This document shows, piece after piece, positions 41,558 through 52,852 of a stretch of 64,000 nt of DNA. Position 1 is the first letter of the stretch; each line of letters begins with the position of its first letter. Position numbers and translations under genes: made by a program. Source of the DNA: Trichuris trichiura (lineage: Eukaryota; Nematoda; Enoplea; Trichinellida; Trichuridae). The DNA is taken from contig JBAJFE010000004.1 in NCBI GenBank assembly GCA_037903355.1, forward strand, positions 3,782,001 through 3,846,000. The letters run 5' to 3'. The notes under the pieces were generated by a model. That model was not told the DNA's origin and ran no database searches. It saw only the letters and a list, made by a program, of their open reading frames with translations.

Positions 41558-41957
41558 GAAAACTGGGTGTTTTGTAACGGGTTGTATTTTCATGGTTGTA
41601 TGATCTTCTACGGCTTTTCCCGTTTTTTCTTGTGCTGTTATCTGTAATTAAACTAAAACAACTGCTCTACCAACGGATGGATGAGCCGTTATTAAGAAAA
41701 TGTACAGATATCAATACACTCAGCTTTTAATGTTCAAAGCTGTAATTAAAGTAGGAGTCTCCTCTCCTCCACCACTTCACTGACGACGGAACTAGAGCGT
41801 TCCGAAAGCTTTGAACATTAAAAGCTGAGTGTATTGACATCTGTACATTTTGCTTAATAACGGCTCGTCTATCCGTTGGTAGAGCAGTTGTTTTAGTTTA
41901 ATTACAGATAACAGCACAACAAAAAACGGGAAAAGCCGTAGAAGATCATACAACCAT
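41558..41957. mobile_element. Family B foldback element (about 400 bp) with a hammerhead-like core
   Basis: It starts GAAAACTGGGTGTTTTGTAA and has arms of more than 150 bases, from ATGGTTGTATGATCTTC at 41592 to its complement ending at 41957. Off-centre, 41780-41807 (+) reads CTGACGA, GGAAC/GTTCC hairpin, GAAAGC. The arms contain CTACCAACGGATGGATGAGC (or its complement), shared with the elements at 46.3 and 55.3 kb. It is embedded in (ATT)n on both sides and has no coding capacity. Confidence 0.75.
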
Positions 41958-41967
41958 ATTATTATTA

Positions 41968-42027
<60 letters not shown>

Positions 42028-42049
42028 TATTATTATTATTATTATTATA
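41958..42049. repeat. (ATT)n microsatellite
   Basis: An ATT run with a few interruptions abuts the right end of the family B element. Confidence 0.95.
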
Positions 42050-42311
42050 TCAAAGTAGGCATAATTCAGAGAACGTTCAGACGTTGCAGTGTACAGCAGG
42101 TCGGACTGGTCTTTAATCTTTGCATTGATGTATTATGGCTGAGAACAACTGACAGTTACTAATGTTAAACAGAAAGAGATAACATAGATTTACGAACTCT
42201 CCTTAAATCAATGTACGTAGTGTTAACATACTGAATACTGACAAGTCAACCAAACAACAAACGAAAAAGAATAAAAATAAACTGCCATCTGCACTCGGCT
42301 AAATATAGGAA

Positions 42312-42537
42312 CTTAAATGCGCTTGAAAACTGGGTGTTTTGTAACGGGTTGAATTTTCATGGTTGTAAGGTCTTCTACGGCTTTTCCCATTTTTTCGTTG
42401 TGCTGTTATCTGTAATTAAACTAAAACAACTGCTCTACCATTTTTTCGTTGTGCTGTTATCTGTAATTAAACTAAAACAACTGCTCTACCAACGAAAAAA
42501 CGGGAAAAGCCGTAGAAGACCTTACAACTTAAATGCG
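42312..42537. mobile_element. Deleted family B element with 10-bp target-site duplication
   Basis: The element (42322-42527) begins CTTGAAAACTGGG and ends GAAGACCTTACAA. Perfect 10-bp direct repeats, CTTAAATGCG, flank it at 42312-42321 and 42528-42537. Internally a segment of about 55 bases (TTTTTTCGTTGTGC...) is tandemly duplicated, and the central part with the hammerhead-like core is missing. Confidence 0.75.
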
Positions 42538-42689
42538 AACAAAATGGGTAACTGTTCTTAAACGCTTGCCATAAACCTGCTGCACATACATGAAAACATG
42601 ACCGGCACATATAATATAATTAGCGATTACTTTGCACGTTAGTGCCTGCAATAGTCGACTCCACCAGCGTAAGTCATTTTCTTAATCAC

Positions 42690-42905
42690 ATAAAACTTTA
42701 TTGTTATGCAAATGTCCCGTTATTACACTCAATAAATTCCTTACCAGATCTTTAAGGTTAGGCGTTAACCCGCCTTCAACGGACAAGTAGAGGGAATCCG
42801 AATTCCCCACTATCTATCCGCTGAAGACAGGTTAAGGCTTAACCTGAAAGCTCCAGTAACAAATTTACTGAATGTAATAACGGGACATTTGCATAACAAT
42901 AAACT
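42690..42905. mobile_element. Foldback element with a diverged hammerhead-like core
   Basis: Arms of about 35 bases (TATTGTTATGCAAATGTCCC near 42700 and its complement ending near 42900). The plus-strand core at 42821-42849 reads CTGAAGA, hairpin AGGTTA...TAACCT, GAAAGC. The left-arm counterpart is degenerate. Confidence 0.65.
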
Positions 42906-44733
42906 TGTCGGTCACCTTTTATAAGCATATATAACTACTGATACGTGAAACGCGAGTGGGCACCAGCTAAAAGGCTTACCACAGAATGACGGTTCCCTTC
43001 TAGTGCAAAATCACGATTGAATCCAGCAGCCGAAATGCGACGCATAAAGTCCTGAAAATTCTTCAATATAACAGCTTTCCGTCTGGGAATCAAATCATTA
43101 AAAACATCTAACAGTTCTTCTATGTAGGTGCGTTGGTAGAAAGCAATTTTAAAAGATATTGTTTTGGAGGCATCATACGCGTAACTATATGGAAAAGTGA
43201 AGGCATTCCAGTAGGCAACTACTCTTTAAGGAAGAAGCCTTAGGTTGACAATTCGACGATTAACAAATGGGAAGACTGTTCGAAATCTATTCAATGCACT
43301 TCTTGGTGACAAATGTAAGTTATCAGTAAGCGGGCTCACCATATCAGTGGTAGAAGTTGTTCTTATGCCCTCGGCGGTTAGCACTTTGCGAAAGGATGAT
43401 AGTGACTCAAGCGAACATCACTTGGAGCCATCGGAAAGCAAGCTTATCACTATGAAATGAGCCATATGGCCGCTAACTATCTGACATTTTCCTGACGTAA
43501 CTCTGAAGCACTCGAAGATGCTGTCAGTTGTTGATTTCAAGTAGACCTTTGAGCAGCCAAGGCGACCACGCTTTTTCCCGAGCCGTTCAGTGAAAGTTTC
43601 GGGCACGCCACCAATACAATCGCGATGAATCCTGCAATATTGGAATAGCACGTCAAACTTGCCAACTATGAACGTGCAATCACCAATGGATTCACATACT
43701 TCTTGCGTACTTGATCCTTGGAAACGTGCTGCACTTTGCTTCTAGTTGAAAACACGACAAGAAGCAAGGAAAAAGACAAAACCACATCGGGATCTCTTTA
43801 CGCACACTTCAAATCCCTGTTCATCGTCTGTCAGTAAAGGAATGCATTAATAACGTATACGACAAGCCGAATGCGATAATATTCACGACGAACTTCATAT
43901 TCATTCCTGGATTTCGCCCACTGATTTATTAACACAAACAATTGGCCAAGGCTCGACTGCGTGCAAACACAAACTAAAGGAAAACGAAATAGCGGACTAC
44001 GGAGGGAAGTTTGATCAATAGTTTTCCTTACTCAGCGGAGTTGAAAATTCAAAATTCTATAACGCAATCTGCTACCGAAATCGGCAGGTCAAACCAAGCC
44101 ATTTGCGGAGAGCGTAAATCGATAAATGCTCAACAAAAATATTCAAATTGCGGAGGCGAAGCGCCCGAGTGAAACGCAAAGATTAAAGCGGCTCTTTTCT
44201 ACTTTTCGCTGCAATGACGACATAAGCAACGAACTTGGAAAAAAGTGTTCTTTAACATTATCCGAGGCTACAACATATGACGGAAAAAGTAATTTTTGCA
44301 TGCGCAGCAATACGTAGTATACTGCTTGTGATTAAGATAAAACGTCACGTGACATGCTACAACTATAGAGAACTGCAAGATTAGCACTGAGACATACCAT
44401 AAATCATGGAAGTCAGAAAAACTTGCGAAAGCATATTTGCCTTTGCTGCTGAGAAGTGAACTGAAAAACTTTAAGGGTAATTCTACATAAGTGCACTTTC
44501 TATTAATACTGTTCTCCAACGAAACGCTTAGACAATCTTGGCAAGAAAAAGAAGACCGTACGTTTTTTCAGAGGTGAGTTTGGACAGCTACGATGAAACA
44601 AAAGTTCGTAAATGAAACGCATTATATACGCTTGGACTAAACCGTACCTGCAAATCATACATGTATTCCTCATTTACCGGAGCTGTAAAAGGAAAAACGT
44701 CTCGTTAATGTGTAGGCCTGCATCGTGCCAGAT
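42906..44733. other. Intergenic, no gene supported
   Basis: No recognised reading frame. The last bases before 44734 contain acceptor-like TAG and CAG trinucleotides that could receive a leader for UFC1. Confidence 0.5.
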
Positions 44734-45222
44734 ATGGACGCATCAACGAAAAAAGTAATTTCGTCTTTGCCTATTTTGAAAACAAAAGCGGGGCCGCGCG
44801 ACCAAGAGCTGTGGACGCAAAGGCTCAAGGAGGAATACGGAGCTTTGATTAAATACATAGAAGGCAACAAAGCATCGGATACAGACTGGTTTCGTCTGGA
44901 GAGCAATGCGGACGGAACACGTTGGTTCGGAAAGTGTTGGTACTATCACGAGATGATTAAGTACGAATTTGACGTCGAGTTCGACATTCCCGTCACGTAC
45001 CCGGCCACGGCACCGGAAATAGCGTTGCCTGAATTGGACGGCAAAACGGCGAAAATGTTTCGCGGAGGTAAAATTTGCATGTCCGACCATTTCAAACCCT
45101 TATGGGCCCGCAACGTGCCCAAATTTGGCATCGCGCACGCGTTTGCTCTTGGACTTGGTCCTTGGCTGGCCGTAGAAGTGCCTGATTTAGTTAACAAAAA
45201 GTTGATCAAGTCTACCAATTAA
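44734..45222 (+). CDS. UFC1: UFM1-conjugating enzyme UFC1 (E2)
   Basis: Single exon, 162 residues, close to the roughly 167 of the family. The active-site region [20 protein letters not shown] places the catalytic cysteine at residue 115. Other blocks characteristic of UFC1 are [61 protein letters not shown] and the ending [17 protein letters not shown]1 takes UFM1 from UBA5 and hands it to UFL1, acting largely at the ER and on ribosomes. I start at the ATG at 44734 ([13 protein letters not shown]), which matches the family N-terminus, rather than at an in-frame GTG nine bases earlier. No defects are seen. Confidence 0.96.
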   Translation: MDASTKKVISSLPILKTKAGPRDQELWTQRLKEEYGALIKYIEGNKASDTDWFRLESNADGTRWFGKCWYYHEMIKYEFDVEFDIPVTYPATAPEIALPELDGKTAKMFRGGKICMSDHFKPLWARNVPKFGIAHAFALGLGPWLAVEVPDLVNKKLIKSTN

Positions 45223-46239
45223 AACTCAACGGTTTGCTGTTACAAATGTGCCATTGAACAAGTCAACCATGATTGGAGGGTTGAAAACTTTGTAAATACT
45301 TTTAGATGTTCAAATTTTATCCTTCGTTGTTGTTTAAAGGTACAACTGAGTGTATGGTCACTACTTCAGGCGGTATATCGGATACCAACATGTTAGGAGC
45401 AAATAAGGCAGCCGTATTAAATCGCAGTTGAGTAGGTATAACCTTAGGAAGGTAAAGGAATAACTTATTTTAGGCTATCTCCAAAAAAGTATTCATTGTA
45501 ACTGAACTAACAAAAAACAGCTACTAGAAAATATTAAAAGCAAAAAACAAACGAGCGAAGGGCGGCATACTAAAAAGCACATCTAATGTTTAGCAAAGCA
45601 TTTAAAGATAAGCGCATTGGCAAAGACTTCTGGCTAGGTATTCTCTAGCACAGCAATACCGCTTTCGAACTTTACTAACCTCTCGAACGTTCACTCTTCC
45701 CTCTGGGACTTGCCATGAAGCGCAGGTGATTTCCCTACTGCCGCTGGTTCTTGTACAGAAGCCGACAGCTAGCAGGGTGTAATTGAGAAAGTGGGAAAGT
45801 GCAAAGTGAGCAGTTCCAATGATCCGAACGCGATGCAATAACGCTTTCGTCAGTTTCCCGAAGAAAGAAACTTGTGTGCCCAGCTTGGAGAAGTCGGGAA
45901 CTCAAAAACGCTGTGCGCGCGACTTCTAAAGTAATAAGGGCAAAACTTCCCTTCGCAACTTCTCTCCGGAGAAAAACGTTAAATTCATTTTTAAACATAT
46001 TTATAGGGCTAGTATTATTAAATTTCCACGAACGTAAGCGGCAAATCGAATAGCAATCGCATTTAAGCATGTTTCTGAATTTTTCCTAACCACAAAATTC
46101 TACAGTACACATGAATGTATGATTTTCAGGTACTAAATGATTGTACCTCGACTTATCGTTTCCCCGCAAACTAAAACATAAAAACTTCTTTGCTTTTTAC
46201 AAAAGACAGGATGTCTTTTCACAGGCTTGAGTTGTTTCA
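45223..46239. other. Intergenic, no gene supported
   Basis: This is the 3' flank of UFC1. I specifically looked here for the missing upstream exons of the COQ8-like fragment and saw none. Confidence 0.5.
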
Positions 46240-46440
46240 TAGTTGTTCCTCTGGTTCACGGGTTTCGCCTGTTGGATGTATCTGTAAGTAAACTTCAAAA
46301 TGCCCTACCAACGGATGGATGAGCAAATTGTAAGAGAAAATACAGAACAATTTGTATACCGTACGTTTCGGAACTGCTCGTGTTCCGTCGTCAGCAGTGT
46401 TGGGGAGCTAACCCAACACTGCTGACGGGAATGTCGAACG
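46240..46440 (-). mobile_element. Family C element with a hammerhead-like core
   Basis: The minus-strand core at 46366-46394 reads CTGACGA, GGAAC/GTTCC hairpin, GAAACG. It is directly preceded on that strand by a perfect hairpin (CAGTGTTGGG/CCCAACACTG). Downstream on the minus strand come CATCCATCCGTTGGTAGGGC and a tail with CCCGTGAACC near 46255. A related copy lies in the opposite orientation at 55.25-55.40 kb. Confidence 0.65.
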
Positions 46441-47092
46441 ACAGAACCAACCGACTTTAAAATAAAGAAAACCGAGAAGAGTGCAGGAAAATTAGGACTG
46501 AAAAATATCAAGAGACTGAAGGAAATAAACCCTCCGACATGAAAAGAAGTACGTAGCGGCACCAAATTAAAATTTGGGAACCGCTGGAAAAAAATGGTAA
46601 ACGAAATATTTGGCATAAATGAACACAAAGCTTTTAGAAGGTATTGGTCAAGCTGTCAATCCACTACCTCACTGGGTATGATGTTTGATGCTGTCAATCC
46701 ACTACCCACTGGGTGTGATTTCGTTGCATTGTTGTTGTTGAATTTCGTTGGAGCCCGTTGAAGATGGGTAGCTAGAACTTGACAGGATGGCGAACCCACT
46801 TTCTTGGAAGACTGATTATTGCATAAATGGTGTAGATGCAACTTATGATTTTACTCAAGATTATCTCTTGCAGTTGCACTCTATAAGAGGTTCCACTTTC
46901 ATTAAACTGTGTGAATTTGTTATTGGCATAAATACATCTCGTAAACTGGTCACTGCTAAGAAGGAAAGCTCAACATTTTGAAGCATTATGTACAGGATGA
47001 GAAAATTCACAAAAACTGTTCCACGAATTGGAGGAAAAAATAGGTGAGCACTGAATCGGGAAAATGGGCGGCCTACTCGTGGTGTCTTCGTC

Positions 47093-50000
47093 GTGCGGAC
47101 GAACGAAGTATTCCGTCAAGGGAGAAATGACGGATGGATCGCTGATTCTGGTGCCTTCAAACGCATCACGCGTAATCGACATTGGTTCTCCACGTTCAAA
47201 GAAATCGACCCTTGCGGAGTGCGAGTGGGTGATGACAGGCTTCTTTACGCTGTTGGAGTCGGAACTATTGATGTTGAAGTGTACAACGGAAAAACGTGGG
47301 TTCTGTCTACCCTCAATGACGTTCTCTACGTACCTGAATTTCGATCAAGCTGCCTGTTTAGCCTTGGAGCTGCAGCTGCTCGTGGGTGCAAGACTAAGAT
47401 TGAAGCCGACAGAGTCAGTTTAGAGAAGGATGGAAAGACTTACTTGGTAGGATACAAAAATGGTGATTTGTACACTTTACTCATTCGTCGATCTTCTCAA
47501 CCTCCTCTGTCTGCGATGGCTGTTGCTGCTGGGGGCGTTTCATTGGAACTGTGGCACCAACGACTTGGGCACATTAGCACCGACAAGATTAAAGTGATGA
47601 ATGAGCGAAGGCTTGTTGATGGACTCCAAATCACAGGAGAGCAGAAGGTTTTCTGCGAAGGCTGTATTTTTGGCTCTATGTCACGTAAGCCGCACGAAGA
47701 AGTCATGGAACTACGAAATTGCCTTCCTGGCGAGATACTACACACAGACGTTTGCGGCCCGTTTGTCCAGCCCTCTGTTGGTGGTAGTCGTTACTTCATC
47801 TGCTTTAAGGATGAATCGTCAGGATACCGTAAGGTGTACTTCATGAAGGGGAAAGATGATGTCCTTAAATGCCTGAAGTCGGCGATAAGTGAGGTCAAAC
47901 GGGAGACAGGACTTGCCGTGAAACGTCTACGGTCAGACTGCGGAACACAGTTTGTTAACAAGACCGTCAGCGACTTTCTTGTGGAGAACGGAATACGTCA
48001 CGAGAAGAGCTCGCCGTACACTTCTGGGTGTAACGGCATGGCTGAACGAGAGAATAGAACTCTTGTTGAAAAGGGAAGGTCAATGCTGTGCGCCAGAAAT
48101 CTGCCAAAATGCCTATGGGCAGAAGCTGTAAATAAAGCTGCTTATCTTACGAATCGCTTACCAAACCGTAAAGAAAACACTGCAACGCCGTACGAGCGAT
48201 GGTTTGGAAAACGTCCTTCAGTTGGACATCTTAGAGTGCTTGGCTGCGACGCGTACGTATGGTTGCCAGCACAGTATAGAAAGAAACTCGATGCCAAGGT
48301 GAGAAAAGTGGTATTTGTTGGTTACGGTTGGAGTAATAAGATCTATAGGATCTATGATTCTCGAAAGCATCGAGTGGAAGAAGTGACGGACGTGAAGTTT
48401 AAGGAGTCTTTAGTAAAGAAAGTAGTTCTTCTAGAGGGAGAAGAAGAAAACTGGATCTCCACTGCGGACGAAAATCAAACAGAGTCCCTGGTAAAAGGCA
48501 CCGGTGAGGACGAGAAAGAGACTGATCTCAAGAGGGGACCTGGAAGACCACCTGGAAGCAAAAACAGGGAAAGGCCCTCTGTGCCTTTGATGATGGAACT
48601 TCGTCAGAGACAAAGTAGTCCGTCAGGAATGCTTGTACGTGCTGACCCAGAAAGAGTGGAAGAAGCGCTTGAAAGCGCAGAAACACAGAAATGGAAAGAA
48701 GCCATGAATGAAGAAATTGAAGCACTGCGAAAGAACAACACCTGGGTGTTAACTAGTCTTCCTCTTGATAGGAAAATAGTGCGGTGCAAATGGATTTTCA
48801 AAACTAAAATAAATCCTTAAGGAAGTGTGGATAGATACAAGGCCAGACTTGTAGCAAAAGGATTCACACAACGTCCAGAAATTGATTACTCCCAGACTTT
48901 TGCACCAGTTGCTCGCTATAACTCAATTCGTACAGTACTAGCTGTAGCTCCGGATGAGGATTTGGAGATCCTGCAGTTAGATGTGAAAACTGCGTTCTTG
49001 CATGGAACTATTGCCGAAGTGATCTACATGGCTCAACGTCCGTGTCACGATGATCAGTCCGGACGAGTCTGTAAGTTGCAACCCGCAATATCTGGTCTAA
49101 AACAGGCAGCAAGAGCCTGGAACAAAAGATTTCATGACTTCTTGACGACACTAAACCTGAGGCAAGCGCAAGCTGATCAGTGTATCTGTGTGTCTGACGG
49201 ATCGTTACAGAAACGCATTATTCTTGCACTGTATGTTGATGACGGTCTTCTTTGTTGCTCAGATACAATGGTTATGAATGACATTGTCACGAAATTGAAT
49301 AGTGAATTTGAAGTTACGATCAGTGAGCCGTCATATTTCATCAGACTCGAGATTCACCGTAATCGAAACAGAAGAGCCATCGTCATTGGACAGAAAGCAT
49401 ACATCGAAAAGATCTTAGTGAAATTCAATATGCACAATTGCAAGCCTGTTGCATGTCCTAGGAGTAAGTCACTGAAGCTGTCAAAGGACATAAGTCCATG
49501 CACGACTGATGAAAGGGATGAAATGCTGAAAATACCCTACAAAGCTGCAGTTGGTTCACCGATGTTTCTCATGACGTGATCACGACCGGACATTTCATTT
49601 GAAACGTCAAAAGTGTCCCAGTTTGCTGAAAATCTTGGACTGCTTCACTGGAAAGCAGTGAAACGGATTTTCCATTATCTAAAAGGAACGCAAGACTTGA
49701 AGCTCACATTCTGCTCGAAAGCAGAAGGGTATGAAGGCCCGCAAGATGCAACAAGTGAGACTCTTCAGCTCAAAGCGTACTCTGACAGTGACTGGGCTGG
49801 CGACATTGACAGCCGCCGATCAACAAGTGGATATATTCTTACACTTGGCAGTGGACCTGTTGTATAGTCTACAAGAGCTCGGAAGGCTATAGCCCAGTCA
49901 ACAGTTGAAGCAGAATATGTGGCCATGTCTGAAGTCGCTAAAGAAATAAAGTGGATGCGCCAGCTACTTACAGATCTGGGAAGAAAGCAAACGAACGCTA

Positions 50001-50245
50001 CTTGCCTGTTCAGTGACAATCAAGGCGCAATCTACTTGACCAGTAATCCACAGTTTCATCGACGGACGAAACACATTGATCTCCGCTGCCACTTCATCAG
50101 AGCGGAAAAAGAAGACCATGTAATTACTGTACATTGTACGCCAAGTCATGAACAAGCTGCTGACATGTTGACAAAGACACTGTCCCTTATTCGGCATCTG
50201 AGTTGCCGACGGATGCTAGACATGAGTGCAGAAGCCATAGCCTAA
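47093..50245 (+). pseudogene. Copia pol with three premature stop codons
   Basis: One reading frame holds throughout, broken only by TAA at 48818, TGA at 49577 and TAG at 49865. The gag-pre-integrase segment has LWHQRLGHI and CEGCIFG. The integrase core shows HTDVCGP, RSDCGTQF and AERENRT with 35 residues between the second Asp and the Glu, the D,D-35-E pattern. Reverse transcriptase has the YVDD box at about 49232-49243. RNase H shows SDSDWAGDIDSRRSTSGY. Because the frame is otherwise intact, inactivation looks recent and by point mutation. The first stop falls at the start of RT, the second after RT and the third in RNase H. Confidence 0.88.
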
Positions 50246-50252
50246 GAGGGGG

Positions 50253-50488
50253 TGTTAGAAAAGGATAGGCTATGACTCTGCGGACGACTGTTGCTAGATG
50301 TAACGCCACACAAGTGCCTAGCACTTGTGTCTTCCTCTTCTTACGAGAGTGTCGTTGGTGCCTGCGCTTCGCTCGGTTCACGAGGTTACGCTTTCGCTGA
50401 ATATCCGTGCTTGTTAGTTAGGCGTGTGCTGACAATAAAGCAGAGCTCCTAACCGAACTCTGAGTGCTGTGCATACACATTTACAACA
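50253..50488 (+). repeat. 3' LTR of copia element 1
   Basis: Starts TGTTAGAAAAGG directly after the polypurine tract and ends TTTACAACA, so it has TG...CA ends. It closely matches the LTR at 52598-52833. AATAAA lies in CTGACAATAAAGC near its 3' end and is a likely poly(A) signal. Confidence 0.9.
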
Positions 50489-50759
50489 GTTTTTATGCGC
50501 CTGTTCTCGTAGGCAACACGCATGATGGCTCGCATGTATTTTTTTGACTATTCCGTTTTGCCTTTACATAAGTCAACTCGAAAACGTAGCGCTTATATTT
50601 AGTTAATGGCCGTCGTGCTTTTTCGCTTGAACATGAGCCTCATGAAATGTCAACTGTACGGTGCCTGATGACTGAAAAGTATTCTTTGCCATCAGCATTT
50701 TTTTCACTTAGTCCTGACACGCTAACATTTAGGTGTAATGGTAGTTCTTATTCGTTTAG

Positions 50760-51261
50760 ATTGTTTTGCTTGACTTTGGTGCTTCTCGAAGCTTTCCGTC
50801 TCGTTTTGTGGATCAGTATTTCAACGTGATCAACGCGGCTTCGGAGGGTGATCGTAAATCCATTTTGGAATATTCAAGAGACATCGGTTTCCTAACCGGC
50901 TACGAATCCAAAGTAGGCGACAAACGAGAAGCTTTTTAAAAGCACTGTTGCCCGCAAACAAAACGCTTAGGTGATGGAGGAGGCTCACACGGACGCGGTC
51001 ATGATTCTTGGCGAAGCGTTCGGTTCAAATCGACTGTTCGACTTCAGCACTCAGGATACGACAAGACGTATCAATCGATTGATACCCGTGATGTTGGAGC
51101 ATCGTCTTCGACCTCCGCCCGACGAGATCTATTCGTTACATCGCAAAATTGCGAGAGCTTTTCTCCTTTGCGCTCACTTGAAATCCAAAGTGAACTGCTT
51201 TGAATTGTTCAGTCAAGTTAAGGCGGTTCGTAGGCTTTCCGTTAACGAAAAAGACCAATAA
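50760..51261 (+). CDS. COQ8: COQ8/ADCK-type atypical kinase, last two exons only
   Basis: Exons 50760-50912 and 50971-51261 join in phase and encode 147 residues. They start at IVLLDFGAS, the DFG-like motif of the ABC1/ADCK/UbiB atypical kinases, and continue through DIGFLTGYESK and VMEEAHTDAVMILGEAF to TRRINRLIPVMLEHRLRPPP and SLHRKIARAFLLCAHLK, the typical C-terminus of COQ8A/B. COQ8 supports coenzyme Q synthesis in mitochondria. The upstream three quarters, including the KxGQ motif and the nucleotide-binding lysine, is not in the 5 kb upstream nor visible elsewhere on this strand. The upstream flank is a copia LTR ending 270 bases before the first exon. Either a large intron reaches outside what I can detect, or the locus was broken by rearrangement. 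Confidence 0.8.
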
Positions 51262-51719
51262 ACGTAGGTAGGATAGGCATTGTTTTTTCTTGTTCAATTT
51301 GTTTTGGGCCAATAAGTCTTGGCAAATTCAAAATGGCTATGAAAATGGGCAGAGAACATTTAAAATATTTGCATTTTACTAACGAAGCTATGCAGGGTAG
51401 CTTCCTACCGAACATTACGCGAAGTTGTACCTAGAAGTTCGAATAACTTTAACAACCCAAAGGAATTACGACTTAGAGCTTAATTAGTTCCTTGGGAAGC
51501 GTTTATAGCCGCATACTGCCTTTATTAAATACAACAAAGTGGTTATATTTTTTGATACTTTCAAGATTGCTATGCGTAGTTTAAAATGTTTTGATCAAGA
51601 CAGTTTAAAGCCTTTGACTTACTTTAAACTGCTTCTTAGGAATAGGTGCTCTGTTTGTCACATTGTCATTGTAGCAGCGGCTGGTCTTGTCGTTCACTCA
51701 CGTCTGTTTGTGCAGCGAT

Positions 51720-52436
51720 ATGGAATTTGTGTCAGGGTCCCGTAAGGCCACGGTGGAAGTTTATCCAATCGATACCATTCATTTCTCCCGAATTTTTGAC
51801 ATGACCCAACTGGCCTCCATACAGTTGTACAATAATTCTACCGAATGGATCGCCTACAAGCTGAGAACGACAAGCCCCGCTGAAATCAAGTTTCGACCCG
51901 GTTATGGTTTCCTACAACCGTTTCGAATGAAAAAAATTTTGGTTCGTTGTACCAGACTACCCGATGAAGATATGGAACGTACGGAAAGGTGCACCGTGGT
52001 GGCTCACGTATTACCGGAAGGTGTTAAGGCTGTGGATGCATACGATTATTGGAAGAGCATGATGTTTACGAACTTGATTGACAAAAAGTGTCCATTGGAA
52101 GTCAAGTTCGACTTAGATAGCTATGATGTTCCAGAGCCAGTTAGCACAAGCAGCTACACGTCAAGCAGCATCATAGCAACTACAAGTTCACCTGAAGAGT
52201 CAGAGTCGACGACAAGTAGCAGCGAGTCTGTTATCACATCGACTAGCAGTAGCAGCCGAGGAAGTGGTACCTATACTACAACTAGTAGCATTGATAGTAC
52301 CACCACTGTTAGCAGCAGTGGCAGTAGTGTTGCTGGTCGAAGCACTGTGTCCACTACTGGAACGTCCGTTGAATCTTTCACGGTTGGCTCAGAAACCACT
52401 GCATCCAACGGATCTTACACGCAACAAAGCTATTAA
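51720..52436 (+). CDS. MSP-domain protein with Ser/Thr-rich tail
   Basis: Single exon, 238 residues from the ATG at 51720. That ATG follows an acceptor-like TTTGTGCAG by two bases; an in-frame start 33 bases earlier is possible but lies across that acceptor. Residues about 10-145 form a major sperm protein (immunoglobulin-like) domain: VEVYPIDTIHFSR, IQLYNNSTEWIAYKLRTTSP, RPGYGFLQPF and VVAHVLPEG. Residues about 150-238 are almost entirely Ser, Thr, Gly, Val and Glu. MSP domains serve in nematode sperm motility and, in VAP-like proteins, at membrane contacts. No transmembrane segment is present here, so it is not a typical VAP. The tail may be heavily O-modified; that is inference. Confidence 0.85.
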   Translation: MEFVSGSRKATVEVYPIDTIHFSRIFDMTQLASIQLYNNSTEWIAYKLRTTSPAEIKFRPGYGFLQPFRMKKILVRCTRLPDEDMERTERCTVVAHVLPEGVKAVDAYDYWKSMMFTNLIDKKCPLEVKFDLDSYDVPEPVSTSSYTSSSIIATTSSPEESESTTSSSESVITSTSSSSRGSGTYTTTSSIDSTTTVSSSGSSVAGRSTVSTTGTSVESFTVGSETTASNGSYTQQSY

Positions 52437-52597
52437 CAGATTATCCGTAAAACATTTAACAATTTCAATGCATTCTGTGTCAATCTTCACTGCGTAAACT
52501 GTTGTCGCATTTGCATATTTTGATTAAAGGTGCTCTGTTAATTCTGGTTACTTGCTTGCATCTGATTAAATGGCTGCAGTGAATATAGCCGACTTTG

Positions 52598-52833
52598 TGT
52601 TAGAAAAAGATAGGCTATGACTCTGCGAACGAGTCTTGCTAAATGTAACGCAACACAAGTGCCTAGCACTTATGTCTTCTTGTTTTTACTATAGTGTCGT
52701 TGGTTCCTGTGCTTCGCTCAGTTCGCGAGGTTACGCTTTCGCTGAATATCCGTGCTTGTTAGTTAGGCGTGTGCTGACAATAAAGCAGAGCTCCTAACCG
52801 AACTCTGAGTGCTGTGCATACAAATTTACAACA
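52598..52833 (+). repeat. 5' LTR of copia element 2
   Basis: 236 bases, TGTTAG...TTACAACA, nearly the same as the LTR at 50253-50488 with scattered substitutions. It contains the same AATAAA-bearing 3' portion. Confidence 0.9.
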
Positions 52834-52852
52834 GGTTATGGGCCCAGCACGC
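52834..52852 (+). promoter_or_regulatory. Primer-binding site for a half initiator-tRNA(Met)
   Basis: The sequence directly after the LTR, GGTTATGGGCCCAGCACGC, is complementary to the anticodon stem-loop region of eukaryotic initiator tRNA-Met rather than to its 3' end. Drosophila copia uses the same internal priming by a cleaved tRNA. Confidence 0.8.

Larger units (their letters stand above)
47049..50488 (+). mobile_element. Ty1/copia retrotransposon, 5'-truncated
   Basis: Similarity to the second copy starts abruptly near 47049, so the 5' LTR and most of gag are missing. The body runs through gag-pre-integrase, integrase, reverse transcriptase and RNase H in the copia order (integrase before RT). 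It ends in a polypurine tract (AGAGGGGG) immediately before a 236-bp LTR. Three in-frame stops interrupt pol, so this copy cannot be autonomous. Confidence 0.9.

Noticed and set aside
41846..41900. tRNA-like D-arm (GCTC...GTTGGTAGAGC) in family B and C repeats
   Set aside because: It resembles a Pol III A box, but the loop is too long and no B box or acceptor stem follows, so I do not call a tRNA or SINE.
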